Below are positions 16,698 to 29,941 of a stretch of DNA of 64,000 bases, one piece after another. Within the stretch, counting starts at the first letter, position 1, and each line of letters opens with the position of its first letter. The notes under the pieces were generated by a model. The model ran no database searches and had not been told where the DNA came from. It was given only the letters and a program-made list of their open reading frames with translations. The DNA is from Alcanivorax sp. S71-1-4. GTDB lineage: Bacteria > Pseudomonadota > Gammaproteobacteria > Pseudomonadales > Alcanivoracaceae. Made by a program: the position numbers and the translations under genes. The DNA is taken from the NCBI RefSeq assembly GCF_009846755.1, contig NZ_AQOR01000008.1, positions 1 through 64,000 of the forward strand, in the 5' to 3' direction.

Positions 16698-17486
16698 TCA
16701 GCGGATTTGGGCGTTGAAGGCCTGCCCGGTGATGCCGGTGCTGGCCGGTCCCAGCAGCCACAGGTAGGCCGGGACCAGCTGTTCCGGCGTGCGCAGTGTG
16801 TTGGCATCCTCGCCGGGGTAGGCCAGGGCGCGCATGCGCGTGCGGGTGGCGCCCGGGTTGATGCTGTTGGCGCGGATGGCGGAGGTGTTTTCCAGTTCGT
16901 CGGCCATCACCTGCATCAACCCTTCGGTGGCGAATTTGCTCACCGCGTAGGCGCCCCAGAACGCGCGGGCGCGACGGCCCACGCTGGAAGAGGTGAACAC
17001 CACCGAGGCGTCTTTGGCACTGCGCAGCAGCGGCAGCACGGCGCGGGTCAGGTAGAAGGGCGCGTTAAGGTTGACCTGCATCACGCTGTCCCAGGTGCCA
17101 TAGCCGTAGCTGTCCAGTGGCGTGATATCACCGAGGATCGAGGCGTTGTGCAGCAGCCCGTCCAGGCGCCCGAATTCGCGGTCCAGCATGGCGGCCAGTT
17201 CCTCGAAATTGGCCGGCGTGGCCACTTCCAGGTTCACCGGCACCAATGCCGGCTGGGGGCCGCCGCGCTCAAGAATGTCGTCGTAGACGCGCTCGAGTTT
17301 GTCCTGGGTGCGGCCCATCAGGATCACCGTCGCGCCGGCGTCGGCCAGGGCCAGGGACACGGCGCGGCCAATGCCGTCTCCGGCACCGGTCACCAGGACC
17401 ACGCGGTCCTTGAAGCTGCCGGCAGGGCAGCTGTAATTCAGCGCTTCCTGTTGCAGGCGGGCCAGGTCGGGGTGGATGGCGGTCAT
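16698..17486 (-). CDS. yciK: YciK-type short-chain dehydrogenase/reductase
   Basis: 262 residues. Classical SDR with the NAD(P) motif VTGAGDGIGRAVSLALADAG, NASILGD in place of NNAG, catalytic S in VFTSSSVG and YAVSK (Y, K), then INPGATRTRMR. The YciK subfamily is an oxidoreductase of unknown physiological substrate. It is last in the mtaD-ubiG-mupP-yciK operon; its start overlaps the mupP stop (ATGA). The same order is seen in Pseudomonas, supporting the name. Confidence 0.88.
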   Translation of the reverse strand: MTAIHPDLARLQQEALNYSCPAGSFKDRVVLVTGAGDGIGRAVSLALADAGATVILMGRTQDKLERVYDDILERGGPQPALVPVNLEVATPANFEELAAMLDREFGRLDGLLHNASILGDITPLDSYGYGTWDSVMQVNLNAPFYLTRAVLPLLRSAKDASVVFTSSSVGRRARAFWGAYAVSKFATEGLMQVMADELENTSAIRANSINPGATRTRMRALAYPGEDANTLRTPEQLVPAYLWLLGPASTGITGQAFNAQIR

Positions 17487-18154
17487 GCGGAGGTTCCTTT
17501 TTCAATATCCAGCAGCGGCAACAGCGCGTTGGCTGCGTCTATATAGTAGTCGGCGTGCCAGGCACGCGGGTCTTCGTTCGGGTCCAGGTAGCCGTACAGG
17601 GCGGCCACGGTGCGCATGCCGGCGTTGCGGCCGGCTTCGATATCGCGCAGATGGTCACCCACATACAGACATTGCGCCGGGTCGACGCTGGCCTGCCGGG
17701 CGGCCAGCAGCAGCCCTTCCGGGTCCGGTTTGCGCAGGGCTACATGATCGGGGCAGATCACCGGGCCGCAGCGCTGTGCCAACCCCAGTCCGCGCAGTAC
17801 CGGCACGGTGAACCGTTCCGGTTTGTTGGTCACCACGCCCCAGGGAATGGCGCGCTGGTCGAGTGCATCAAGCACCCGGTCCATGCCGGGGAACAGCCGG
17901 GTGTCCACGTCGAGCCGGTCGGCGTAGGCATTGAGTACCTGGTCCAGGTACTGGCCGAAGTCAGTGTCTTCCGGTGTCAGGCCAACGCCGAGGGTGACCA
18001 GCGCGCGGGCGCCGTTGGATACCTGGCTGCGCACGGCGGCTTCACTGACCGGTGGCCGGCCGGCATGTGCCAGCACCTGATTGAGCACCACATAGAAGTC
18101 CGGGGCGGTGTCGATCAGGGTGCCGTCGAGGTCGAAAAAGACTGCCTGGACCAT
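17483..18154 (-). CDS. mupP: HAD phosphatase MupP (N-acetylmuramic acid 6-phosphate phosphatase)
   Basis: 223 residues. HAD motif I is FFDLDGTLIDTAPDF. Motif II is in PWGVVTNKPE, the lysine in CPDHVALRKPDPEGLL and motif III/IV in YVGDHLRDIEAGRNAGM. The sequence alone would allow Gph (phosphoglycolate phosphatase). The position between ubiG and yciK is that of Pseudomonas MupP, which acts in peptidoglycan recycling on MurNAc-6-phosphate to feed AmgK/MurU. I therefore prefer MupP. The ATG overlaps the ubiG stop by one base (TGATG). Confidence 0.8.
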   Translation of the reverse strand: MVQAVFFDLDGTLIDTAPDFYVVLNQVLAHAGRPPVSEAAVRSQVSNGARALVTLGVGLTPEDTDFGQYLDQVLNAYADRLDVDTRLFPGMDRVLDALDQRAIPWGVVTNKPERFTVPVLRGLGLAQRCGPVICPDHVALRKPDPEGLLLAARQASVDPAQCLYVGDHLRDIEAGRNAGMRTVAALYGYLDPNEDPRAWHADYYIDAANALLPLLDIEKGTSA

Positions 18155-18876
18155 CACTGCCCGGCCTTCACAGCGTGCATCAGATAGTTGACCGACACAT
18201 CCCGGTTGAGCCGGTAGACCTGTGTCAGCGGGTTGTAGGTCATGCCGCAGGTGTCGCGCACTTCCAGCCCGGCGTCGCGGCACCACTGCGCCAGCTCCGA
18301 CGGACGGATCAGCTTGGCGTATTCGTGCGTGCCGCGCGGCAGCAGCCGCAGCACGTATTCCGCGCCGACGATGGCGAACAGGAATGCCTTCGGGTTGCGG
18401 TTGATGGTGGAGAAAAACAACTGCCCGCCGGGTTTGGCCAGCTTTGCGCAGGCGGCCACCACGGCTGCCGGGTCCGGCACATGCTCGAGCATTTCCAGGC
18501 AGGTGACGACGTCGTATTGCCCGGCGCGTTCCTCGGCGATTTCTTCTGCGGCAATGTTCAGGTATTCCACCTCGACGCCGGCTTTTTCTGCGTGCAGGCG
18601 CGCCACGGCCAGCGGTGCTTCGCCCAGGTCGATGCCGGTCACCGTGGCGCTGCGCCGGGCCATGCCTTCGGACAGCAGACCGCCGCCGCAGCCGATATCG
18701 ATCACGCGCTGGCCGGGCAGGCCGGCGCGCTCGTCAATATAGTTCAGCCGCAGCGGGTTGATATCGTGCAGCGGGCGGAATTCCGAGGACGGGTCCCACC
18801 AGCGTTCCGCCAGTTGTTCGAACTTGGCGATTTCCTGCGGGTCGACGTTGCGGGCGGTGCGTTGTGGTTCAGCCAT
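18154..18876 (-). CDS. ubiG: Ubiquinone biosynthesis O-methyltransferase UbiG
   Basis: 240 residues, the usual length. The N-terminus ARNVDPQEIAKFEQLAERWWD is characteristic of UbiG, followed by SAM motif I VIDIGCGGGLLSEGMAR, GIDLGEAPLAVAR and the membrane-binding region around KAFLFAIVGAEYVLRLLPRGTHEY. It catalyses both O-methylations in ubiquinone synthesis. The gene overlaps mtaD by 8 bases upstream and mupP by 1 base downstream. Confidence 0.95.
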   Translation of the reverse strand: MAEPQRTARNVDPQEIAKFEQLAERWWDPSSEFRPLHDINPLRLNYIDERAGLPGQRVIDIGCGGGLLSEGMARRSATVTGIDLGEAPLAVARLHAEKAGVEVEYLNIAAEEIAEERAGQYDVVTCLEMLEHVPDPAAVVAACAKLAKPGGQLFFSTINRNPKAFLFAIVGAEYVLRLLPRGTHEYAKLIRPSELAQWCRDAGLEVRDTCGMTYNPLTQVYRLNRDVSVNYLMHAVKAGQ

Positions 18877-20194
18877 TGAGGTTCTCCTGCCAGGTCTGGG
18901 TGTCGCGCAGGATGCGGGCGCTGTTCAGTGTCAGCAGTTCGCGGCCGGCCATCAGGCAGCGGCCGGCGACCCAGGTGTGGGTAACCTGGTCGCGGGTCGC
19001 GGCGTACACCACCTGGGCGATGGGGTCGAACAGCGGACGGGTTTCAAGGCGGTTGAGATCGATGGCGATGATGTCGGCCTGTTTGCCGGGCACCAGCGAG
19101 CCGGTCTGCTGTTCCAGGCCCAGGGCGCGGGCGCCATTGAGAGTGGCCATCGCCAGTGCGGCGTCGGCCGGCAGGGCGTCAGCGGCGCCGGCCACACCCT
19201 TGGCCAGCAGCGCGGCGGTGCGCAGCTCGCCGATCATGTCCAGGTCGTTGTTGCTGGCGGCACCGTCGGTGCCCAGCGCCACATTGACGCCGCCCAGGCG
19301 CAGTTTCTCGATGGGGCAGAAGCCACTGGCCAGTTTCAGGTTCGACTCCGGGCAGTGGGCGACGTGCGTGCCAGTGCCCTGGAGCAGTGCGATCTCGTCG
19401 TCATCCAGCTGCGTCATGTGGACGGCAATCAGGCGCGGACCGAGCAGCCCAAGCCGTGCCAGCCGTGCCAGCGGGCGTTCGCCGCTGGCGTCGGTGGCCA
19501 TCTGCACTTCGGCGGCGGTCTCGTGCACATGCATCATGACCTGCGCATCCAGTTCCTCGGCCAGCATGACCACCCGTTTCAGGGGCTCATCGGAGACTGT
19601 ATAGGGCGCGTGCGGGCCAAAGCCGATAGTGATCAGCGGGTCATGGCGCCAGTCATCGGCGGCCTGGGTGGCCAGGCGCAGGTAATCGTCCGGGCCCTGG
19701 CCCATCGGTGTCGGGAAATCCATCACCGGGCAGAACAGGCTGGCGCGCAGGCCGGCCTCGGTGGCGACCCGGGCGATGGCGTCCGGGAAAAAGTACATGT
19801 CGGCAAAGCAGGTGGTGCCGCCCCGGATCATTTCGGCGGCGGCCAGCCGGGTGCCGTCGGTGACAAACTGCTCGCTGACCCATTTACCCTCGGCCGGCCA
19901 GATATGCTGCTCCAGCCAGGTCATCAGCGGCAGATCGTCGGCCAGGCCACGGAACAGGTTCATGGCCGCATGGGTGTGGGCGTTGATCAGCCCCGGCATC
20001 AGCAGGTGGCCGTCCAGGCGCAGGGTCTCCGTGGCCTGCCAGCGGCGGCTGGCCTCGGCGGCGGGCAGAATATCCTGGATACGGGTGCCGCTGATGACAA
20101 TGGCGTGATCGGTGAGCAGCCGCGCCGGGCCTTCCACGGGCGCGATCCAGCTGGCCTGGATGATCAGGTCGGCGTGTGCCGGTGCTTGGGGCAT
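18869..20194 (-). CDS. mtaD: Methylthioadenosine/S-adenosylhomocysteine deaminase-type amidohydrolase
   Basis: 441 residues. TRZ/ATZ-type metal-dependent amidohydrolase: metal ligands in NAHTHAAMN (HxH), HVHETAAEV and LGTDGAASNNDLD, with substrate loop FGPHAPYTV. In Pseudomonas the gene at this position encodes a purine-nucleoside-derivative deaminase acting on methylthioadenosine and related compounds. AGGAG lies 6 bases before ATG 20194. It heads the reverse operon mtaD-ubiG-mupP-yciK and is divergent from gyrA. Confidence 0.85.
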   Translation of the reverse strand: MPQAPAHADLIIQASWIAPVEGPARLLTDHAIVISGTRIQDILPAAEASRRWQATETLRLDGHLLMPGLINAHTHAAMNLFRGLADDLPLMTWLEQHIWPAEGKWVSEQFVTDGTRLAAAEMIRGGTTCFADMYFFPDAIARVATEAGLRASLFCPVMDFPTPMGQGPDDYLRLATQAADDWRHDPLITIGFGPHAPYTVSDEPLKRVVMLAEELDAQVMMHVHETAAEVQMATDASGERPLARLARLGLLGPRLIAVHMTQLDDDEIALLQGTGTHVAHCPESNLKLASGFCPIEKLRLGGVNVALGTDGAASNNDLDMIGELRTAALLAKGVAGAADALPADAALAMATLNGARALGLEQQTGSLVPGKQADIIAIDLNRLETRPLFDPIAQVVYAATRDQVTHTWVAGRCLMAGRELLTLNSARILRDTQTWQENLNG

Positions 20195-20494
20195 GAAGAC
20201 TCCTGTCTGCGGACATGTTCTGGGGCGGCGGAAGTATAGCAGGCGCGCCCGGTGGGCGCGCCTGCAGCGGTGCGAGCAATGAGGCGGGGCTTCAGGTTCG
20301 CAGCGCAACGCCCGTCGCTCGTAGCTGGCGCGAAGCGCCTTATGCTATGATCTCCGGCTTTCGGCGCTTCCCCTGTGGGGGGGATGCCATGGTGTCGAAC
20401 CGCCGCAGCGTGGCGGTATTGGCGCGTTATAGCGCGGAAATCCAGCGGGCCGCCGGATGTTGCGGCCCGTCAGGCCCTGAGAGTAAGGATCACC
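20195..20494. promoter_or_regulatory. Divergent mtaD/gyrA intergenic region
   Basis: These 300 bases have no gene. They hold TGCGAGCAATGAGGCGGGGC near 20271 (similar to 15182), a GGCGC/GCGCC hairpin at about 20327-20339 and a TATGAT (20346-20351) that could be a gyrA -10 box without a recognisable -35. The gyrA leader would be about 135 bases long. Confidence 0.35.
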
Positions 20495-23215
<2,721 letters not shown>

Positions 23216-23230
23216 CGGATAGAAAGAACC

Positions 23231-23262
23231 GGCCCCACTGCCGATGCGCCGGCGCAGGGGCC
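23231..23262 (+). other. GC-rich hairpin between gyrA and serC
   Basis: GGCCCC pairs with GGGGCC around an inner palindrome TGCGCCGGCGCA. With no T-run it may be an mRNA processing or stability structure rather than a terminator. Confidence 0.3.
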
Positions 23263-23299
23263 TGCCCATTGCAGCCGCGGCGATGCCGCTGAGGAACCC

Positions 23300-24371
<1,072 letters not shown>

Positions 24372-24379
<8 letters not shown>

Positions 24380-25457
24380 ACCGACTCTCGAACAGTTGCG
24401 CGCGCAAATTGACGGCCTGGATGACCAACTCCAGACGCTGATGAACCAGCGCGCAACCCTGGCGCAGAAAGTGGCAGAAGTGAAGCAGGCCACCGACGGC
24501 GATGCCGTGTTCTATCGCCCCGAGCGCGAGGCACAGGTATTGCGGCGCGTGAAAGAGCGCAATACCGGCCCGCTCGATGGCGAAACCGTGGCGCGGCTGT
24601 TCCGTGAAATCATGTCCGCCTGCCTGGCGCTGGAGCAACGCATGAAAGTCGCGTTCCTCGGCCCGGAAGGCACCTTTACCCATCAGGCGGCGCTGAAGCA
24701 TTTCGGCCACGCGGTGGAAGCCGTCTCCCTGGGCGCCATCGATGAAGTGTTCCGTGAAGTGGAATCCGGTGCAGTGCAGTATGGTGTCGTGCCGGTAGAA
24801 AATTCCACCGAAGGCGTGGTCAACCATACGCTGGACAGCTTCATGGATTCATCGCTGAAAATATGTGGCGAAGTGGACCTGCGTATTCATCATCACCTGT
24901 TGCTGGGAGAGCACACCCAGGAAAACAGGATTACGCGCATCTATTCGCACCAGCAGACGCTGGCGCAATGCCGCAAGTGGCTGGATGCGCACATGCCGAC
25001 CGTGGAGCGGGTGGCGGTGAGTTCCAACGCACAGGCGGCGCGCCGGCTGAAAGACGAATGGAACGCTGCGGCCATCGCCGGTGAAATGGCGGCGGAACTG
25101 TACGGCCTGAAAATCATGCACCACAACATTGAAGACCGGCCGGACAATACCACGCGCTTCATTATTATCGGCCGTCAGGACACGCCGCCCTCCGGGCAGG
25201 ACAAGACCAGTATCCTGGTGCGCATGAAGAACCGTCCCGGTGCCCTGTACCATGTGCTCAAGCCGTTCAAGGAGCACAGCGTGGACCTGACGCGGGTGGA
25301 ATCGCGCCCGTCGCGCAGCGGCAACTGGAGTTATGTCTTCTTCATTGATTTCGAAGGGCACCGCGACGACGACCGCGTCGGGCGCGTGCTGGCCGCGCTG
25401 GAACAGGAAGCGATGGACATCCGTTTTCTGGGCTCTTATCCCCGCGCCGTGATCTGA
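24372..25457 (+). CDS. pheA: Bifunctional chorismate mutase/prephenate dehydratase (P-protein)
   Basis: About 361 residues. An AroQ-type chorismate mutase covers residues 1-85 (LEQLRAQIDGLDDQLQTLMNQRA). The prephenate dehydratase begins at about 92 (KVAFLGPEGTFTHQAALKHF) and contains VPVENSTEGVVNHT and NTTRFIIIG. An ACT domain (GALYHVLKPFKEHSVDLTRVESRP) provides phenylalanine feedback control. The ATG at 24372 overlaps the serC stop; a TTG at 24360 is less likely. It supplies phenylpyruvate for phenylalanine. Confidence 0.96.
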
Positions 25458-25692
25458 GCTGCCCGGGCGGCGTACCCCTCAAGCCGCTGTGGCGGCACTT
25501 CCCTGTGACCCGGTACGTTTCGGGGTATCGTCGCGTGGGTGGCGGGCCTGGCGAACAGAAAGTCCGCAGGGTGGGGGCGTCGCCTCCTGCGAGCGGCCGG
25601 GGTACCATCCCGGCATTGCAACGAGACAGATGGCCGGGTGATTTCAGCATGTCATCATCCGGTGCGCCGTGCGGCGCGAGTATTGATAACCC

Positions 25693-25708
25693 GCAGCCCC
25701 CGGGCTGC
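25693..25708 (+). other. Hairpin directly upstream of hisC
   Basis: GCAGCCC pairs with GGGCTGC around CC, 18 bases before the hisC ATG. The 268-base gap between pheA and hisC holds no convincing gene, so this could be a leader structure or the end of the preceding transcript. Confidence 0.3.
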
Positions 25709-25725
25709 TTCGGAGCGTCCTTAAT

Positions 25726-26826
25726 ATGCCTGTCGACTTTATTGCCCTGGCCAATGCAGGTGTACAGAAGCTGCAACCGTACCAACCCGGCAAACCGATC
25801 GAGGAACTCGAACGGGAGCTGGGCATCACCGATATCGTCAAGCTGGCCAGCAACGAAAGCCCGCTTGGCCCAAGCCCGCGTGCCATGTCGGCCGTGCGCT
25901 CGGTGCTGGAGGATATTCATCGCTACCCGGACGGCTCCGGCTTCCGTCTGAAGGCGGCCCTGGCCGAACGCCTCGGCATGCGGGCCGCCCAGATCACCCT
26001 GGGCAACGGTTCCAACGATGTGCTGGAACTGATCGCCCGCGCCTGGCTCAAGCCCGATGACGAAACCGTGTTCAGCGAGCATGCCTTCGCGGTGTACCCG
26101 CTGGTGACGCTGGCCTGCTCGGCGCGGCCGGTGGCGGTGCCGGCGCGTGAATACGGCCATGACCTGGACGCCATGCTGGAGGCCATTGGAGAGCGCACCC
26201 GCATCGTGTTCATCGCGAACCCGAACAACCCCACCGGCACCTGGATCAGTTCCTCGACACTGGATCATTTCCTTGCCCGCGTGCCCAAGGATGTGCTGGT
26301 GGTGCTGGACGAGGCCTATTTCGAATACGTCGAGGAAAGTGCCTACCCGGACGGCATGACCCGTCTCGCGGCGCACCCGAACCTGGTGGTGACCCGCACT
26401 TTCTCGAAAATCTACGGGTTGTCCGGTCTGCGCATGGGTTACGGCGTTTCCAGTGTGGACATCGCCGACGTGCTCAACCGAGTGCGCCAGCCGTTCAACT
26501 GCAACAGCCTGGCGCTGGCGGCGGCGGAAGCAGCCCTGGATGATGCCGACTATCTGGAATACAACCGCAACCTCAACACCACCGGGCTGGCCCAGGTGGC
26601 TGAGGGGCTGGAGCAACTGAACCTGGAATACATTCCGTCGGTGGGCAATTTCATTGCCTTCGACTGCGGCCGTGAGGCGATGCCGGTCTACGAGGCGCTG
26701 TTGCGCGAAGGCGTGATCGTGCGGCCGATCGCCGGCTACGGCATGCCGAATCACCTGCGTGTGTCGATCGGTCTGCCGGAGGAAAATGAACGCTTCCTGG
26801 AAGCGCTGGCAAGGGTGCTGGGCTGA
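25726..26826 (+). CDS. hisC: Histidinol-phosphate aminotransferase
   Basis: 366 residues. Class I/II fold aminotransferase with KLASNESPLGPSPRA, FIANPNNPTGTW, VLDEAYFEY, the PLP lysine in TRTFSKIYGLSGLRMGYG and a C-terminal LRVSIGLPEENERF. In this gene neighbourhood (as in Pseudomonas) the enzyme is a second HisC that may also transaminate aromatic keto acids, which fits its place between pheA and tyrA. GGAG lies 10 bases before the ATG. Three bases separate it from the tyrA-aroA fusion. Confidence 0.93.
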   Translation: MPVDFIALANAGVQKLQPYQPGKPIEELERELGITDIVKLASNESPLGPSPRAMSAVRSVLEDIHRYPDGSGFRLKAALAERLGMRAAQITLGNGSNDVLELIARAWLKPDDETVFSEHAFAVYPLVTLACSARPVAVPAREYGHDLDAMLEAIGERTRIVFIANPNNPTGTWISSSTLDHFLARVPKDVLVVLDEAYFEYVEESAYPDGMTRLAAHPNLVVTRTFSKIYGLSGLRMGYGVSSVDIADVLNRVRQPFNCNSLALAAAEAALDDADYLEYNRNLNTTGLAQVAEGLEQLNLEYIPSVGNFIAFDCGREAMPVYEALLREGVIVRPIAGYGMPNHLRVSIGLPEENERFLEALARVLG

Positions 26827-26829
26827 ATC

Positions 26830-29112
26830 ATGGGTGATGCGTCAATGCCGCTGTTTGAACAGGTCACCATCATTGGCCTGGGCCTGATCGGCGGCTCGCT
26901 GGCGGCGGCGGTCCGGTCGGGCGGGCTGGCGAAGAAAATCGTCGCCGGTTCGCGCTCGTCCCGCACGCTGGAGCGAGGCCTGTCGCTGGGACTGGTGGAC
27001 GAAGGCTACCAGGACCTGGCGCAGGCCGTGCAGGGCGCCGATCTGGTATTCGTGTCGGTACCGGTGTCGGCGATGGCGGCGACCTTCAGCGCCATCGTGC
27101 CCGGGCTCGAGCGCCATGCCATCGTCACCGATGGCGGCAGTGTCAAAGGGTCGGTGATTGCCGCCGCACGGGCACAGCTTGGCGCCCATTTTTCCCGCTT
27201 CGTGCCCGGCCACCCGATTGCCGGCAAGGAAAGGAGCGGCGTGGATGCCGCTGACGCTGCCCTGTACCAGCGCCACCGGGTGATCCTCACGCCCGTGGCC
27301 GAGACTGATCCGGCGGCGACACAGGCAGTGCGCCGGCTGTGGACCGCTGTGGGTGCCGACGTGCTCAGCATGGGGCCGGACGAGCACGACCGGGTACTGG
27401 CCGAAACCAGTCATCTGCCGCACTTGCTGGCCTTCTCGCTGGTGGATACGCTGGCGCGCCAGGGCGATTCCACCGACATTTTCCGGTACGCCGCTGGCGG
27501 TTTCCGTGATTTTACCCGGATCGCTTCCAGTGACCCGGTGATGTGGCACGACATCTTTACCGAGAACCAGGACGCAGTGCTGGCTGCTGCTGACCTGTTC
27601 GCCGCCGGGCTGGCCCGCTTCCGCGATGCGGTGGCCCGGGGTGACAGCGACGCCCTGCTGGGTATCATGACCCGCGCCAACACGGCCCGGGCACGCTTCC
27701 TGGCGATGAACGCCCGTACTTCCTATACCCAGGCGCAAAGCGCGACAGACGAGCATCACATGAAGGCTGATCAGAACGCGGCACAGGCCCGCAACCCCGA
27801 ATTCATCGTCCAACCCGGTGGCCAGCTCACGGGCCAGGTGCGCGTGGCAGGGGACAAGTCGATCTCCCACCGCAGCATCATGCTGGGCGCCCTGGCGGAC
27901 GGCGTGACCGAGATCGAAGGCTTCCTCGAAGGCGAGGACGCGCTGGCCACATTGCAGGCGTTCCGCGACATGGGCGTGGTGATCGAAGGCCCGCACGCTG
28001 GCCGCGTGCGCGTGCACGGCGTTGGCCTGCACGGCCTGAAGGCACCGGCCCGCACTCTCTATATGGGGAACTCCGGCACCTCCATGCGTCTGCTGATGGG
28101 GCTGCTGTCCGGGCAGGCCTTTGCCAGCGAACTGACCGGCGATGACTCCCTGTCGCGCCGCCCGATGGAGCGCGTCGCCAAGCCGCTGCGCGAGATGGGC
28201 GCCGCCATCGGCACCACCGGCAACGGCACGCCGCCGGTGAGCATTCGCGGTGGCCGCACCCTGAAGGGCATCGACTACACCCTGCCGGTGGCGTCCGCCC
28301 AGGTGAAATCCGCGCTGCTGCTTGCCGGCCTGTATGCCGAAGGCGAAACCCGTGTCACCGAGCCGGCGCCGACCCGCGACCATACCGAACGGATGCTGGC
28401 CGGCTTCGGCTATCCCGTGCAGCGCGACGGCGCCAGCGTCACCGTGCGCAGCGGCGGCCGCCTGACGGGCTGCCAGCTGGAAGTGCCGGCGGATATCTCC
28501 TCGGCGGCCTTCTTCCTGGTCGGCGCGGCGATCGCTGAAGGCTCCGAACTGCTGCTGCCACACGTCGGCATCAACCCGACCCGCACCGGCGTGATCGACA
28601 TCCTGCGCCTGATGGGCGCGGATATCCGCCTGGAAAACGAGCGCGATTCGGGTGGCGAACCGGTGGCGGACCTGCGCATCCGCAGCAGCGGCCTGAAAGG
28701 CATCACCATTCCGGAAGAGCTGGTACCGCTGGCGATTGATGAATTCCCGGCGATCTTCGTCGCGGCAGCCTGTGCCGAGGGCGACACGATCCTGCACGGC
28801 GCAGAAGAGCTGCGTGTGAAGGAATCCGACCGCATCCAGGTCATGGCCGATGGCCTCACCGCCCTGGGTGTCGAGCTGGAAACCTACCCGGACGGCATCC
28901 GCATCCGTGGCGTGGGGCAGGGCAGGCCGGCCTTTACCGGCGGCGAGATCGAGAGCCACGGCGACCATCGCATCGCCATGAGCTTCGCCATGGCCGCCCT
29001 GCGTGCCAGCGGCGCGATCCGCATTCGCAACTGCGCCAACGTGGCTACCTCCTTCCCCGGTTTCGCCGAACTGGCCGGCCGCGCCGGCCTGTCATTGCAG
29101 GTGCAGGGTTGA
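26830..29112 (+). CDS. tyrA-aroA: Bifunctional prephenate dehydrogenase/EPSP synthase (TyrA-AroA fusion)
   Basis: 760 residues. The N-terminal TyrA domain (about 6-290) has the NAD motif [35 protein letters not shown] and [13 protein letters not shown]. The C-terminal AroA domain (about 322-755) has [31 protein letters not shown]-type [30 protein letters not shown] and ESDRI. It joins tyrosine synthesis and the penultimate shikimate-pathway step in one polypeptide. An internal ATG at 27760 (MKADQNAAQ) lies exactly in the linker. The start at 26830 is 3 bases after hisC; ATG 26845 is an alternative. Confidence 0.96.
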   Translation: MGDASMPLFEQVTIIGLGLIGGSLAAAVRSGGLAKKIVAGSRSSRTLERGLSLGLVDEGYQDLAQAVQGADLVFVSVPVSAMAATFSAIVPGLERHAIVTDGGSVKGSVIAAARAQLGAHFSRFVPGHPIAGKERSGVDAADAALYQRHRVILTPVAETDPAATQAVRRLWTAVGADVLSMGPDEHDRVLAETSHLPHLLAFSLVDTLARQGDSTDIFRYAAGGFRDFTRIASSDPVMWHDIFTENQDAVLAAADLFAAGLARFRDAVARGDSDALLGIMTRANTARARFLAMNARTSYTQAQSATDEHHMKADQNAAQARNPEFIVQPGGQLTGQVRVAGDKSISHRSIMLGALADGVTEIEGFLEGEDALATLQAFRDMGVVIEGPHAGRVRVHGVGLHGLKAPARTLYMGNSGTSMRLLMGLLSGQAFASELTGDDSLSRRPMERVAKPLREMGAAIGTTGNGTPPVSIRGGRTLKGIDYTLPVASAQVKSALLLAGLYAEGETRVTEPAPTRDHTERMLAGFGYPVQRDGASVTVRSGGRLTGCQLEVPADISSAAFFLVGAAIAEGSELLLPHVGINPTRTGVIDILRLMGADIRLENERDSGGEPVADLRIRSSGLKGITIPEELVPLAIDEFPAIFVAAACAEGDTILHGAEELRVKESDRIQVMADGLTALGVELETYPDGIRIRGVGQGRPAFTGGEIESHGDHRIAMSFAMAALRASGAIRIRNCANVATSFPGFAELAGRAGLSLQVQG

Positions 29113-29804
29113 TGGGGGGGCAGCGCGTGCCCGTACTGACCATTGACGGCCCAGTGTCCTCCGGCAAGGGCACCGTGGCCCGCCGCGTGGCCTGCCGTAT
29201 GGCCTGGCATCTGCTGGATTCCGGTGCCCTGTACCGGGTGCTCGGGCTGTACGCCGAGCGCCAGGGCGTGGCGCTGGACGACGAACCCGCCCTGACCCGG
29301 CTGGCGCGCGAGCTGCCGGTGGTGTTCCGTGAAGGCGACGGGGACATCCAGGTGCTGCTGGCCGGAGAGGATATCGGCCAACTGATCCGCGACGAGCGGG
29401 TCGGTGAACTGGCGTCCCAGGTGGCGGTGCTGCAGCCGGTGCGTGATGCGCTGCTGGCCCGCCAGCAGGCGTTTGCCGAGGCGCCGGGGCTGGTGGCTGA
29501 CGGCCGTGACATGGGCACGGTGGTGTTCCGCCAGGCACCGCTGAAGATCTTCCTCACGGCGAGCCCGGAGGAGCGCGCACGCAGGCGCTATAACCAGTTG
29601 AAGGAAAAGGGGTTTAATGCTAACCTCCCGGCCCTCATTGAGGATATCCGCGCCCGGGATGACCGAGACATGCAACGTTCAGTGGCGCCATTGCGCCCGG
29701 CGGACGATGCCATCGTCATCGACAGCACCCACCTGAGTGTCGAAGACGTGGTCGACCGGATCCTCGAAGAAGCCGCCCGGCGCAGTTTGATCGGCGCGGC
29801 GTGA
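29112..29804 (+). CDS. cmk: Cytidylate kinase
   Basis: 230 residues. P-loop [70 protein letters not shown] and a C-terminal [21 protein letters not shown]. It phosphorylates CMP and dCMP. The ATG overlaps the aroA stop by one base (TGATG), and cmk is followed by rpsA as in most gammaproteobacteria. Confidence 0.96.
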   Translation: MGGQRVPVLTIDGPVSSGKGTVARRVACRMAWHLLDSGALYRVLGLYAERQGVALDDEPALTRLARELPVVFREGDGDIQVLLAGEDIGQLIRDERVGELASQVAVLQPVRDALLARQQAFAEAPGLVADGRDMGTVVFRQAPLKIFLTASPEERARRRYNQLKEKGFNANLPALIEDIRARDDRDMQRSVAPLRPADDAIVIDSTHLSVEDVVDRILEEAARRSLIGAA

Positions 29805-29825
29805 ATGCAATCGTCCGATTGCATT
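29804..29825 (+). other. Perfect palindrome at the cmk stop
   Basis: AATGCAATCG and CGATTGCATT flank a 2-base loop, immediately after cmk. It may attenuate read-through into rpsA or form the first structure of the rpsA leader. Confidence 0.4.
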
Positions 29826-29891
29826 GCGGTGATTGTCCGAAGGCCGCAAACGTAAACCAGCAAGGTCTTCGTTCAGTCAGACAAGAGCTGC

Positions 29892-29913
29892 CCATGCCTG
29901 CTGGTTGGCATGG
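29892..29913 (+). promoter_or_regulatory. rpsA leader hairpin
   Basis: CCATGCC pairs with GGCATGG around 8 bases, 28 bases before the rpsA ATG. The rpsA ribosome site is weak (AGGT), as expected where S1 autoregulates its own leader through hairpins, so this is a candidate S1 recognition structure. Confidence 0.4.
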
Positions 29914-29941
29914 CGAAAATCGTTAATTACAGGTATCTCAC

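Noticed and set aside
17483-18154. Naming the HAD gene Gph (phosphoglycolate phosphatase)
   Set aside because: Sequence alone allows it, but the position between ubiG and yciK is that of MupP in Pseudomonas.
26842-28968. A reverse-strand open frame of about 708 codons opposite tyrA-aroA
   Set aside because: Shadow of the fusion gene, with low-complexity composition and no motif.
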